Assembly (NCBI GenBank): GCA_026874595.1 | Contig: CM049320.1 | Coordinates: 43,040,714 to 43,104,713 of the forward strand | Reading direction: 5' to 3' | DNA length: 64,000 bases | Source of the DNA: Sipunculus nudus | Taxonomy: Eukaryota; Annelida; Sipuncula; Golfingiida; Sipunculidae | Shown: piece after piece, positions 31,374-45,490 of the stretch | Numbering within the stretch: the first letter of the stretch is position 1 | Layout of the letters: each line of letters starts with the position of its first letter | Notes under the pieces: model-generated | What the model was told of the DNA's origin: nothing | What the model saw: only the letters and a program-made list of their open reading frames with translations | The model's database searches: none | Position numbers and translations under genes: made by a program

Positions 31374-32145
31374 TGTTACAGGTGCTCTTTTCATTGTGTG
31401 ACACGGGCGTAACTCGTGTTGTGACACCCTCGCCGGGCCGTTTTTTTGCATTCTATGTTTAATCCGTACTAGTTGAACTCTCGTTGTTATGCTGGCCTTG
31501 GGTTTTCTCGCCTGGTCGTGAGTCACGTGCACACCATGGTGTGTGTCTCTGTGCGTGTTTACTGTGTTGTGCAAGATCTTATAAACTGTTCGAGAAGTGG
31601 AAAATTTTTGGCTTGGGGTGTGAAGGTATGTAAAGGGGCTGTGTTTTAGAGCCAGGCAGAGAGCAGAGAAGTTTTCCAGCGGACGCAGAAGCGTGTGTCA
31701 GTTTCTGGGACCTTATCCGACGTGTGCGGCAATTATAGATTTTCTCCAGAAGGTTCTCCTGGATTTTGTGCATTTGGACTTACTTTCTAGATTGTTACAA
31801 GAGCTTTACACTGGACTGTCTTTCTCTGAGAGTATACATTTAAAGAACTTATCGGTGTGACGGTGTATCCACGTACTGGGCACATTATTTTTCTGTGTGA
31901 TCGTATTGATTTGTTGTTATACCGCTGTTTCACTGTATAATTGTATTGATTTAATGTATTGTTATGTTAGGGTTGTTTTAAGAATAAATTATAGTTATTT
32001 GTTAACAAAAAGCCACTGACTTCTTTATTCATTCCCCTAGACATTTCACGCTGCCTAGTGTTACAGAATCTGATTTTTTTTATCTCCGTTACACAATTTG
32101 TGTTCATCACGCATACGTGATCTGTTTATATTAGGTTCCGTAACA
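31374..32145 (+). repeat. 3' LTR (772 bp)
   Basis: Same termini as the 5' LTR (TGTTACAGG...CCGTAACA). It retains the segment around 31460-31515 (AATCCGTACTAGTTGAACTC) missing from the 5' LTR. AATAAA lies near 31985. It ends in GATT, the right-hand target duplication. Confidence 0.93.
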
Positions 32146-32290
32146 GATTTAAATATTAGAAGTACAGAAGTATTTCCACAGTCACTATCAGCCTGCTGCT
32201 TGGATCAAAGGGATCCCTAATGCACAAGAGCTACAGCTCCCTGTTGATAATAGAAGGAATAGCAAACTTGATTGTGTCAAGCCTAGTGCC
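32146..32290 (+). pseudogene. hAT transposase relic, 3' part
   Basis: Past the LTR element the + strand reads YFHSHYQPAAWIKGIPNAQE and LPVDNRRNSKLDCVK, matching the part of DUF659/hAT transposases that follows the DNARNM block (YFR.HH.PAAWLK, GDTRWNS-like). This proves the two hAT pieces were one before insertion. Homology fades after about 32290. Confidence 0.65.
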
Positions 32291-32869
32291 AAGGCACTGG
32301 ATAAGTGATAGAGTGACAAAACATTGACAGATCCATGTGCAATCTGGTTGAAACTTCTTACAAACTAATTGCTTGATCACCACACACCTGTGATAAATCA
32401 GTGCCATCAAAACAGCCACGGTGCCATTGTAAAAAGCTGTGAAACGTTCTAGTGTAAACAAGGAGTTCACGCAACTAGCGATTGGGTTGCCTTCTGCTGT
32501 AGAACCCTTCACCACCTTTACTTCACACATCGCGTCTGTGGCTGACCCATCTGCGAAAACTGTAGCCATGCCTCATTTGGATATTTCTCATAAATAATGG
32601 TTCAGGTGAAAGCTTTCAATTTTGCACGGCTGTGTTCATGCTATTTGAAGAGATGTGACACTGTTGTGCATAGGGTCATGTTAGGATGGTGTGATGTATG
32701 AGGTCAAAGTTTCAGTCTGTTCATTGAGCTCGGTCTGGAACGTCCCCTGTAGGACCCTTGCTTCTCAAATATAGGTTGATAATTTCAGCCTCCCTGGCTT
32801 AATTATTCAACACTCTTCTTTATTGGGTGACCCTTAGATGACTGTACTTTTATAAAATGATACATGTTT
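32291..32869. other. Spacer, possibly decayed hAT 3' end
   Basis: No motif recognised. A 112-codon minus-strand frame at 32231-32569 overlaps the hAT relic in antisense and is probably chance. Confidence 0.4.
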
Positions 32870-33210
32870 TGCACTGTCTTCTCTTGCTCAGTGGGGAAGG
32901 GAGGTGCTTGTTTCTTACATCTTCTCAATTGGCGTTGATCTCATTCCCCGCACTGTTGATGTGAAAGGCTTGTTTCTGAACACGGTGAAGTGTCTAGTGG
33001 TGTGACTGGACAGCATTCGTCCAGGTGTTGAAACCAACTCCAGATGGGGACGAAATGTTCTTTGGTAGATAGCCTTGAGGATCTCCTCTTTTGCTCCCCA
33101 CTGAATACCGGCCAGTCTTCCCATGCTTTATCTCGTAAATGCCCAGTGCTCTTGGCAAGAAATAACTTCCTTTTTCTAAGTAACACTTGTTTAGTGACAC
33201 GCTCCATGGA
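32870..33210 (-). pseudogene. LINE 3' fragment (thumb/C-terminal region)
   Basis: On the minus strand, three overlapping frames together carry LAGIQWGAKEEILKAIYQRT, RPHLE, then GMRSTPIEKM and a PPLSKRR-like motif. These are typical of the region after RT in Jockey-like LINEs (LAG..WGA....L...Y....RPHLEYG). Frameshifts separate the blocks. The solo LTR starts 31 bp to the right. Confidence 0.6.
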
Positions 33211-33241
33211 TGTACAAATACAGTTTGTAAGGTAATTCTTT

Positions 33242-34058
33242 TGTTACAGGTGCTCTTTTTATTATGTGACACGGGCGTAACTCCTGTTTTTGGCACTCGT
33301 GTCTGGCCGCGTATTACATTCTATGTTTAATCCGTACTGGTTTAACTCTCGTTGTCATGTTTAGCCTTGGTTTTTCACGCCTGGCCGAGGTCACGTGATG
33401 GGCCTTGTATGTGGAGATACACGGCGCTGTTTTTCTAGAGAATTCCATAAACGCGTGCTAACTGTGTTGTGCAAGATATTATGGACTGTTCGAGAAGTGG
33501 AAAATTCTCGGCTTGAGGTGTGAAGGTATATAAAGGGCTTTGCTTTAGAACGGACAGAGAGAGAGAGAGCAGAGAAGATTCCAGCGGATGCAGAAGCGTA
33601 TGTCAGATTCTAGGACCTTATCCGACTAATGCGGCAATTATAGATTTTCAAAGACTTTCTCCTTGATTTTATGCATTTGGACTTCAGTTTACTTTCTAGA
33701 TTGTTACAAGAGCTTTACACTGGACTGTCATTCTCCGAGAGTTTACATTTAAAGGACTTATCGTTGTGATGGTGTTGGTATCCAGGTACTGGGCACATTA
33801 TTTTCTGTGTGATTGTATTGACTTGTTGCTATACCGCTGTTTTACTGTATAATTTTATTGATTTACAGTATTGTATTGTTAGGGTTGTTTTAAGAATAAA
33901 TTATAGTCATTTGTTAACAAAAAAACACTGACTTCTTTATTCATTCCCCTAGACATTTCACGCTGCCTAGTGTTACAGAATCTGATTTGTTTTTATCTCC
34001 ATTACAAAATTTTATGTTCATCACGCATACGTGATCTGTTTATATTAGGTCCGTAACA
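33242..34058 (+). repeat. Solo LTR of the Gmr1-like family (817 bp)
   Basis: It begins TGTTACAGGTGCTC and ends TCCGTAACA, flanked by a perfect 4-bp duplication CTTT (33238-33241 and 34059-34062). This indicates an insertion later reduced by LTR recombination. It has a good TATA box (TATATAAAGG, near 33527) and AATAAA near 33895. It carries about 45 bp around 33395-33465 that the longer LTR pair lacks. Confidence 0.93.
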
Positions 34059-34062
34059 CTTT

Positions 34063-34738
34063 ACCAGGCACTTGTTGTCCTATTTCGAGCTCCTCTCCCT
34101 TTCTCCATCGGGTGTTAAATATTTCCGGGATTTTATTCAAGGCAGATGTTATATCATTTCGTTGGTGTATTGCTAGACCTGAAGATTTCTTCTTTTATGC
34201 ATGGCTTCCCCCAGTTTTCACAGGGATACATATTCTTGAATTTATTATTGCTTTATCTCTTTCCTTGTTTCTTTTTGCAGTGCTCTTGACATGTTCATGT
34301 TGCCATTTTCTATATAGGTTTTGGCATTCGGCACTTCTCTGCCTGTCATTGTTTTGTTGTCCTCTTCGAAGGTGATCAACTGTCCTACTACAAATTGATC
34401 GCTTGGGGGACTTTCTCGACCTGAACAACTATTTGGTGTCTTCCTTCATGTTAACTAACTGTCTTTTTCCAGCTCCTCCTGATACACTCTAGGTTGGTGA
34501 TTTTTTTCACTGGGATAGTAGTAGCTGACAAGCATATTAGTAAATGAGCCTGTTTCTTATTGCACATTGCACTTCCAATGTAAAAGCGCTTCGTAATTTA
34601 AAAAAAGCAGGATAAAACGGTGACTCCCTACTTCGAAAGTTTCTGACTAAATAAATATCCAAGCAGACGCCTAATATCAGCGGACTGGTTTACAGCAAAG
34701 ATTTGCTGATCAGTTTACAGCTACTCCAGTGGAAAATA
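34063..34738. other. Spacer, unassigned
   Basis: A 77-codon minus-strand frame (34195-34428) rich in Lys and Arg could be part of the LINE fragment left of the solo LTR, but no motif confirms this. Nothing else seen. Confidence 0.4.
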
Positions 34739-35955
34739 CAGTGGAACCCCACAATTACGACCACCCTGGGGACTGAGCAAAGTGGTCGCAATTTGGGGGT
34801 GGTGGTATTTGTCAAACTCTTACCGTGGTCGCATATAACACGCTGATATTTAATGTGTATCAGAGTTTATCTATTGCATATCTTTGATATGAATTATAGC
34901 AAAATATTTTACTTAGCGGAGGACCCTTATTATGATTGGTTTTTTTTTTTTTTTTTTTTTGTAGCTGAACATATTTATTCATGATAAAAATTAATATACA
35001 TGTACACATACGTAATGACTGATGATTAACGCATAATTACACTAAGGCAATACGATTACAACCTACTGAATGCATATTGAACATAATACGTGGCTGTCAT
35101 ATATTTAGCCTTCCGTTTGAGTATATATTGCGTGCACTTGAGTTTTCCCGACGCTAAACTGCTGAGCCATTTGGTGTTGGCTGCGCGTGGTGTTGCCGCC
35201 TTGATTAACGCCACATATCCTTCAAGGAGAGCTCTTTCAGAGGCATGGTTGCCTAACAGCAAGCAATTTAAATGTAAACTTAACCAGTAGAGAAATAAAT
35301 TGACAATGATCTATCAGAAAAGGCAAGTTAACGTGTGGGATTTTCCCCCATGCAAGCTTTATTTATACATTTTACTGACTGCTCAATACTCAGTGTCAGT
35401 AAGGTATGAACACATTTAGGCTTAACTAGGTCGTTAATTTTACCAATGAGGATCAAATAATATGTGATGAGTTGAAATATTAGGCCACACTTAGGGTAGC
35501 TGTAATACAGGTGATCACTGAGGGGCAATTAGCTTCGCTAGCCCAAGACCCCAGGTCAGACCGGCTTATTAAGTAATCAGGCCGATGGTTACCCTGTTTG
35601 ATCTATAACCTACACCTCAACGAGTCTCAGCGCAGACACCGAGTCGGGAAGATATGCGGGACAAGATTAACACTCGGGTTAAGAAACCTTGTTACCCGCT
35701 TTGATCTTTCGTTAAGGCGCCTGTGACAAGACGCAGCCATTGACTCGTGACAAATGTTGTTTCAGTACTTCTCAGCGGTGGTCGCATTAGCGCTGGGGCC
35801 AGGAAATCTGGTCGTAATTCTTAATTCAGGGGTGGTGGTAATTTTGAGTCATTTTTAAACATAAATAAACAAAAAAAATATTCGGGACCAAGCAAAATGG
35901 TCGTATTTGTGGGGTGGTCGCAATTGTGGAATGGTCGCAAGGCGGGGTTCCATTG
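34739..35955. mobile_element. Non-autonomous TIR DNA transposon with TA duplication (1217 bp)
   Basis: The left end reads CAGTGGAACCCCACAATTAC and the right end, reverse-complemented, CAATGGAACCCCGCCTTGCG. Beyond the first ~12 bases, GGTCGCAATT-type motifs recur in both arms. TA flanks both ends (34737-34738, 35956-35957), as for Tc1/mariner/pogo-type elements. No transposase is recognisable. A T22 run lies near 34940, and the middle (about 34980-35740) differs from the arms and may be a further insertion. Confidence 0.75.
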
Positions 35956-35957
35956 TA

Positions 35958-38432
<2,475 letters not shown>

Positions 38433-38530
38433 GAAACGTCTGTGTGTGTGTGTGTGTTGCGCGCCATCTTCCGATCTGATTCTGACTCAATAACCGATAT
38501 TTGGTCCCATCTTAAGATTTACCAATCCCC

Positions 38531-38715
38531 AGTGTATAATATTTATAAAAGTTTAACAATATTTTAGTGATATATTAGATATTTCTATATAATATACTTA
38601 TATATTTTATAATTTTATCAGTGTATAATATTTATAAAAATTAAACATTAATATTTTAGTGATATATTATAGATATTTCTATATAATATACTTATATATT
38701 TTATAATTTTATCAT
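38531..38715. repeat. Tandem duplication of a ~95-bp AT-rich block
   Basis: The block AGTGTATAATATTTATAAAA ... TATATTTTATAATTTTATCA occurs twice in a row (about 38530-38620 and 38621-38715) with only a few differences, so it is recent. Confidence 0.93.
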
Positions 38716-41436
38716 AGCAAAAGTAAATACCAAAAAAAATCTATTTTTTTAAAAGAAACAAGAATAAAATCAAGGTATAAACTTTCCACCCCTCAACTTC
38801 TTTCTACATATAATATGCAACATCTTACCATTAACATTAACGTCAACAACGTAATAAGTTCAAGGTCAAAATTAGGGGCAATAACTTACCAGCGGATTTA
38901 AGAACAGGAAAAAATCATTTGTTTTTACAGTCCCGGTGTAGCAGGCCAGAATAGCCCCCTAGATTGTATGTCCGGGTTTAATCTGGCCTATAGCCCAAAC
39001 TATACCCGCGTGTAAAATGGGCTAGGCCAGATTGTATCCATGGGTATAATTTGTTCTAATCCATTTTATACCCCCGTTGCATTTAATATTGGTTTGCTTT
39101 ATACCTTTAAAAGATTGTAGATTTTAAGAAATGGATCACCTGTCAGATTTTTAGTAATTTAATGTTATTATCGAGTGTAAGTGAATGATATATAAGGCGA
39201 TAGGATTCTAAGTGTGTGGAATCACGTTCTTACATGAGTACATTATTATGTCTCTGGATTTTCATATATTATATCATCACCAGATATAAGACCCCCAATT
39301 AATTCAAACATACAACAAAATATTAACATTTAAACGAACTCTAGCTCACAATAGTAACATCATTTATAAACTTAAAATAAATATATAAATGCACAGTCCT
39401 AATGTAGTTTGCATTGAATAAATCATGGGTTAAGTTAAGGAAGTTACTAAATATGTTATTTTATATACATTTTTTTGTATCTATACTAATATTGTATAAG
39501 GTTTGTTACAACAGTGTCTGAATTAAACATACATTTAAATTCTCACATTTCTCTGATATCATGGATATACATTGGATGAATGATCATAAAAGTGCATTTA
39601 TTTTATATTTTGTTTTATCGCTTTTTATTCAAAACTGTTTGCATTGTCTGTCTGACAATATTATCTGATTAACAAATATGAATAATTAAACAAATTAAAT
39701 AAAAAATAAACAAGGAATTATGTTTCTAGTATAGGTTAATAATTAATATACTTCATTTTCAATTTATAAATATTATTCTCTAAATAGCAAGGGGGTTGAT
39801 GACATTGAACCCTTGCTAAAAATTGGGGGGGGGGGCCTTGTAATGACGCCAATGATGGGACGGGGAGGTCCATTGGTTTAATATGCGGCTAAAAAAGCAT
39901 AATTTGCAAACACTGTTGTTTTTATTATCATGAAAATAGTGATAAATATTATTTAAAAAAATAGGAATAAAAATTTTATGAATAAAATTTTAGAATAAAA
40001 ATGTAATTTAATCTATTCCGTATAAGTATCCTAATTTATTTTGTTGAATAATACACACTCATGGATAACATAAGGAGGCTTAAACAGATAACATGAAATT
40101 AATCATAAATTGTGAATTCGTTAGAAAATCCGAGGCAAATACATGTTTGTCTCAAAATGAATATATATTTCGTCTCTTTGGTTATCAAAGATTAAAGTGA
40201 ACACTCGCTAATGCGTCATGGATAACGCAGTGACCCAGCCCGGCTTATGGTCATACCAGACCAAGTCAATCTTTAATGCTATTTTTTGTCTATATTTCGA
40301 TAATATAATTATAATACTGAATTATAGTAAACTTGATCGATACGTTCAACCGAAGTTCGGCTGAGAGTGACAATATTGGTTATTGAATATTAGAACCAAT
40401 TTGTCTCATTACTTAACCAATATTGTAAATTTGCAAACAACTCTATAATAGCCATATATATTAGGCCTAAGCAGTGACTGTTGTAATTAAATACAGAAGG
40501 GAAGACTCTCGCCTTTCTTGCTTTTCAATCAGTGGTGTTATCTTCGTCACAAATTCCCACAAGTTATATCCTAATGAAATTGAAGGAGCCGCGCGGACGT
40601 GCCCTGTTTATGTCATTGTCATGTCAAGCCAAAAGGGATTCGCATCAGGCATCCTTCTGCACCGGCCAAAATGTATAATTGTACCTGTCACCGAATCAAG
40701 TACCGGCGTTTAATAAACCGCATTGATTTCTAAGCCTTGGTACCACTGCCCCACTGTTTAGTCGGTAGAACTAAACCATATCTGTACACATATCAAGAAT
40801 TTCGGGAGAGGGAACACATAATTCGGGAGAAATATATCAGACGAAAATGGAAAACTCTTTAGAGTCTCACACGTCTGCCCAAATTTCCGAGGGCCCGATG
40901 AGCTCAGTTGCATTTCCTGAAATGCTGCCGTTTACCCGATGTCGGTCAGTAGGACCACTGAATCAGTCCCACTGTCCGATACGTTTCTGCTGAATATTGG
41001 TACAGGAGAAACAAAAAAAAATCGTTGAATCGGTTCCTACGAAATTCAGACCAACAAAAAAATCGGGAAAAATTAAATATGTAAAACTTTTCCCACGAAT
41101 TTCTGAAGGCCTGATGAGCCGAAATTCAACACACCCGGCTTGAACAGGTTGCAAGCTAGGTTTATGGGCAGGTATACAAACCATGTGGTGTGACCATAAA
41201 CCGAGATTGACTGGAAACCTAGACCGCTTGTATTAGATTATGACAAGTCAACTCTGCGCTCAAACATGGTCTTATTTTAACCATTACATCCTAAAAACAA
41301 ATGGTACAGAAATCGAAAGTTTAAAGGTTGATAAAAACACGCGCAGTGTACGTTATCAGTGATATACATTTACTGCTCGCTTTCACGTTATTACAGATAC
41401 GGGCATCGGTTTACCTTTGGGACGTATACCATTTTT
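38716..41436. other. Long AT-rich spacer
   Basis: At 38935-39080, segments such as GGGTTTAATCTGG and TATACCCGCGTGTAAAATGG recur in both orientations (a possible small foldback). At 40855-41130, TTTCC(G/C)..GAGGGCC(C)GATGAG and TTTCTGAAGGCCTGATGAG resemble each other. No gene recognised. Confidence 0.4.
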
Positions 41437-44400
41437 TAGCTCAGCTGACTGAAAGTCATCTGAGCTATAGCGATCACTCTTTGTCCGTCGTCCGTCTGTC
41501 CGTCTGTCCGTCTGTCCGTCCGTTAACCAGGCACAAATCGTAACCGCTGGACCTAGAACCTTGTAACTTGGGATTCTGAGAGGTCCATAAAAAATCTCCT
41601 TGGAAACCAGAAATTAGGTCTCTGTTACCCATATCCTTCGAGCTATGTGGCCCAAAAGTACCCCCCAGAAAAGTCAAAAATTTCATACAAAAACTTCAAT
41701 ATCTCATTAACTACTTGACTGATGGTCATGATTTTTGGCATACATTTTGATCATGAGATGTTACATCACTTCCTGCAGACTGGTGGCGCCACCTGTATTT
41801 TTCGATTTTTTACGAATTTTTTTCTCTATTTTTGAGACCTTTAAAAATGTGAACATCTGTTAACAAGGCACAAATCATAAAGACTGGACTTAGAATCTTA
41901 ATTCTTGACATACTGAGAGGTCCATGAAAAATCTCCTTGGAAACCAGAAATTAGGTCTCTGTTACCCATATCCTTTTAGCTATGGGGCCCCAAAGTACCC
42001 CCCAGAATAGTAAAAAATTTCATACAAAAACTTCAATATCTCAATAACTACATCACTGATGGTCTTCATTTTTGGCATACATATTGATCATGAGATGTTT
42101 GATCAGTTCCTGCAGACAGGTGGCGCCACCTGTACTGTTTGATTTTTTTACGATTTTTTCCTCTATTTTTGAGACCTTTGAGGATCCTGTCATCTGTTAG
42201 CGTGGCACAAATCGTAACGACTGGACCTAGAATCTTCATTTTCGACACACTGAGAGACCTATGAAAAGTCTCCATGGAAACCAGAAATTAGGTCTCTGTT
42301 ACCCATATCCTTCGAGCTATGGGGCCCAAAATTACCCCGCAGAATAGTCAAAAATTTCATACAAAAACTTCAATATCTCATTAACTACATCACTGATGGT
42401 CATGATTTTCGACATACATATTGATCATGAGATGTTTCATCAGTTTGTGCAGACTGGTGGCGCCACCTGTATTTTTCAATGTTCACGAATTGTTTTCTCC
42501 ATTTTTGAGACCTTTAAGGATGTAGTTATCTGTCAACAGGGTACAAATCGTAACGACTGGACCTAGAATCTTCGTTCTTGACACACAGGGAGACCCATGA
42601 TATGTCTCCATGGAAACCTGAAATTTGGTCTCTCTTACCCATATCCTTTGAGCTATGGCACTCCAAAGTACAGCTCAGAATAATAGAAAATTTGATACAA
42701 AAGCGAAAGTATCTGAACAACTAATGCAGAGATAACCATAATTGTTTGCATGGATATTGATCATGGAGTGTTTCATAAATTTCTGCAGACTGGTGGCACC
42801 ACCTGTATTTGTTCGGTTTTTTTTACGAAATTTTTCTGTATTTTTGAGACCTTTAAAGATATGAACATCTGTTAACAGGGCACAAATCATAAAAACTGGA
42901 CCAAGAATCTTCATTCTTGACACACAGGGAGACCCATGAAAAGTCTCCATGGAAACTTGAAATTATGTCTCTGTTACCCATATTCTTTAAGCTGTATGGG
43001 TCCAAAATACCCCCCCCCCCATTTTAATGGAAAATTTGATACAAAAATTGCAGTATTTCAATAACTACAACACTGATGGTCATGATTTTGGGCATACATA
43101 TTGATCATGAGCTGTTCCATCAGTTTCTGCAGACTGGGTGTGCCACCTCTATTTTTTTTTCAATTTTTTACGAATTTTTTTTTTTTTTTTTGAGACCTTT
43201 AAAGATGTGGTTATCTGTCAACAGGGTACAAATCGCAACAACTGGACCTAGAATCTTCATTCTTGTCATGCAAGGAGGCCCATGAAAGGTGCCTGTGGAA
43301 ACTTGAAATTAGGTCTCTGTTACCCATATCCTTCAAGCTATAGGACTCCGAAGTATCCCTCAGAATAATGGACAATTTGATACAAAAACTGAAGTATCTG
43401 AACAACTAATGCAGAGATCACCATGATTTTTTGCATGGATATTGACCATTAAGTGTTTTTATTAGTTTCTGCAGACTGGTGGAGCCACCTGTATTTTTGT
43501 ATCCGCCAAAACGAAGTTTTGCGGATACTATGTTTTTGACAGAGTTCCTCCGCCGCGGCGGCGTTCGTTTCCAGAGAGCTCCTCGGAGACTAATGGACCG
43601 ATTTTTTCCAAACTTACACCTATTATCGGGTCACATGTGAACTGGTGCCTAACCAATTTGCATTGACCTCTGACCTTTTCTCTCTATCCAGTGTCCATTT
43701 GTGGGTCTGTTTCCACTCATAAACCCTCATATCTCGGGAACCGTTTGACCGATCAGGAAATAAAATTGATACAAATGTAGCCCTTGGATTGCTTATAACA
43801 TACACAAAAAATGGTGGCGCCACCTGTAACCATGTTTGCACAGTGTCCATCTGTTCATCTGCCTTGGGTTAAAATCACTCATATCTCTGCAGTGAATTGA
43901 CTAATTCACCTGAAATTCGTCATGTGTATACATCCAGGATAGCTTTCTTGATTTTATGACAGGTGGCGCCACCTACGTTCACGTTCACGCTGATGACATC
44001 CAAGCTTATATCTCAGGAACCGTTTGACCGATCAGGAAATAAAATTTATACAAATGTAGCCCTTTGATAGCTCTGTAACATACACAAAAAATGGTGGCGC
44101 CACCTGTAACAATGTTTGCACAGGGTCTGTCTGTTAGTCTGCCGTGGCCTAAAATCACTCATTTCTCTGTAGTGGTTCGACATAACTGCCTAAAATTTTG
44201 CAGGTTTATACATCGTGGACAGCTTTCTTGATTTTATGACAGGTGGCGCCACCTACATTCTAGTTAACGCTGGACACATCCAAGCTCATATCTCAGGAAC
44301 CATTTGACCGATTGGGCCAAAATTGTGCATGTGTTTAGATCTCACATAGGTCTTTATCATACATAAAACTGGAGGGGTTACCTGCAAAGATTTTTGCACA

Positions 44401-44851
44401 GTGTTTGTCTGTTTGTCTGCCATGGGCAAAAATTGCTCATATACATGTAGTGGTTTGACTTTTCTGCCTAAAATTTTGCAGGTGTATACAACTTGGACAG
44501 CTTTCTGAATTTGTGGTAGGTGGCACAACCTACATACACATTTAGGCTGCAGACATCCATGCTAATATGCAACATACCTCTCTCTATTTCCCCTTGCCAC
44601 TCAATCCATGCCTCACTATCCGATTTTGGAAGATACATGTAGTCACTTGTCTGTTACCTGTATTCTAGTTTTAAAAGTTTACACATTTTTCTCTATTTTT
44701 GAGATATATAAATACAGACTAAATCTTGGCCTGTTGGTTAATCTGTTTGATGCTTCAGTTGAATGGGTATATACTACCATTCTGATGATAAAATTTCCTT
44801 TTGCGAATCTCTTCCCAGTCAGCTGAGCGTCATGACCCATGGGTCACTTGT
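41437..44851 (+). repeat. ~337-bp repeat family, large copy A (six units plus nested insert)
   Basis: It starts AGCTCAGCTGACTGAAAGTC and ATCTGAGCTATAGCGATCAC, then a (CCGTCTGT)n run, then six tandem units starting at 41522, 41859, 42196, 42532, 42871 and 43217 (periods 337, 337, 336, 339, 346). Units include GGCACAAATCGTAACGACTG, TTAGGTCTCTGTTACCCATA and GATCATGAGATGTT, and most carry GGTGGCGCCACC. The terminus near 44851 reads GCTGAGCGTCATGACCCATG. A different element interrupts the last unit from 43498. No reading frame is conserved between units. Confidence 0.9.
43498..44640 (+). repeat. Nested repeat starting with a hairpin, ~275-bp tandem units
   Basis: It begins at a 13-bp-stem hairpin, GTATCCGCCAAAAC, then GAA, then GTTTTGCGGATAC (43499-43528), followed by the palindrome CCGCCGCGGCGG near 43550. 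Tandem units with ATATCTC(A/G)GGAACC(G/A)TTTGACC recur near 43730, 44010 and 44287. Each unit holds up to two GGTGGCGCCACC palindromes. The host sequence resumes near 44650 (ACCTGTATTCTAG, TTTTTCTCTATTTTTGAGA), so the block was inserted into copy A. Confidence 0.75.
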
Positions 44852-45490
44852 TAGTAACTAGAATATGGCATTATAATAACTGAATATATTATTTGAACTA
44901 GTTATTGGGATTTACATAATACTGCGTCTGCTACAATTGTATTACTAAAAAAATAATCAATAGTGAAAAGTCTATATTCAATGCATGAATTCAATAATTT
45001 CGAATGACGGTACGTGGTGTATTTTTTGCCAAAAGCATAAAATTTTTCATCCCATCCTGGGCCGTATACATGTACATTTTTATCAGTGTCCAACTCCGGG
45101 ACAGCACGCCTATTAAGCCCATATTTATATCTTGATGCGCTTGTCCAAGTGGAAAACATTTTTAATCAAACTTTGGCAAAGTAATGCATTTCGATAACCA
45201 ATCTTTGATGCTGCTGTTAATGTCATATTTCATTCTACATATCCCATGCCTCAAACTTCCTGCATGTCAGCGAAAAGATAAATTCAGGAGAGCGAAACAT
45301 CACACACAGAAGAATTTAACGTATTTCCAGAGTGTATTCACATTTTCAAATTGAATAATTGCAGTTTCGTATAAATGGCATATGCGTTTGATATGGTGTG
45401 GTGGATCATTTCTACTATCTCGTAAAACTCGCATATTTTCAATAGAAACAGACTGGTCAAGTTACGATAGAAAAACAGCTCAACCAAAAA
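44852..45490. other. Spacer between inverted copies A and B
   Basis: It is flanked by inverted ends GTCAGCTGAGCG...GGGTCACTT and AAGTGACCC...CGCTCAGCTGAC. No gene or further repeat is recognised within. Confidence 0.5.

Larger units (their letters stand above)
25454..32145 (+). mobile_element. Ty3/gypsy LTR retrotransposon, Gmr1-like (integrase before RT), defective
   Basis: Complete in outline: 5' LTR 25454-26187, primer site, gag, protease, integrase, RT-RNase H, polypurine tract and 3' LTR 31374-32145. A perfect 4-bp duplication GATT (25450-25453 and 32146-32149) flanks it, so it was inserted by an integrase. Integrase encoded before RT is the order known for the Gmr1 group, and the Gag has a SCAN-like C-terminal capsid segment. 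All genes have stops or frameshifts, so the copy cannot move unaided. It sits inside a hAT relic in the same orientation. Confidence 0.9.

Noticed and set aside
32231-32569. 112-codon minus-strand frame
   Set aside because: Its right-hand portion is antisense to the hAT relic and no domain is recognisable; chance openness is likely.
41328-45159. Short frames of 60-90 codons over the 337-bp repeats
   Set aside because: They lie on different frames and strands in successive units and are not conserved between units, so the repeat is non-coding.
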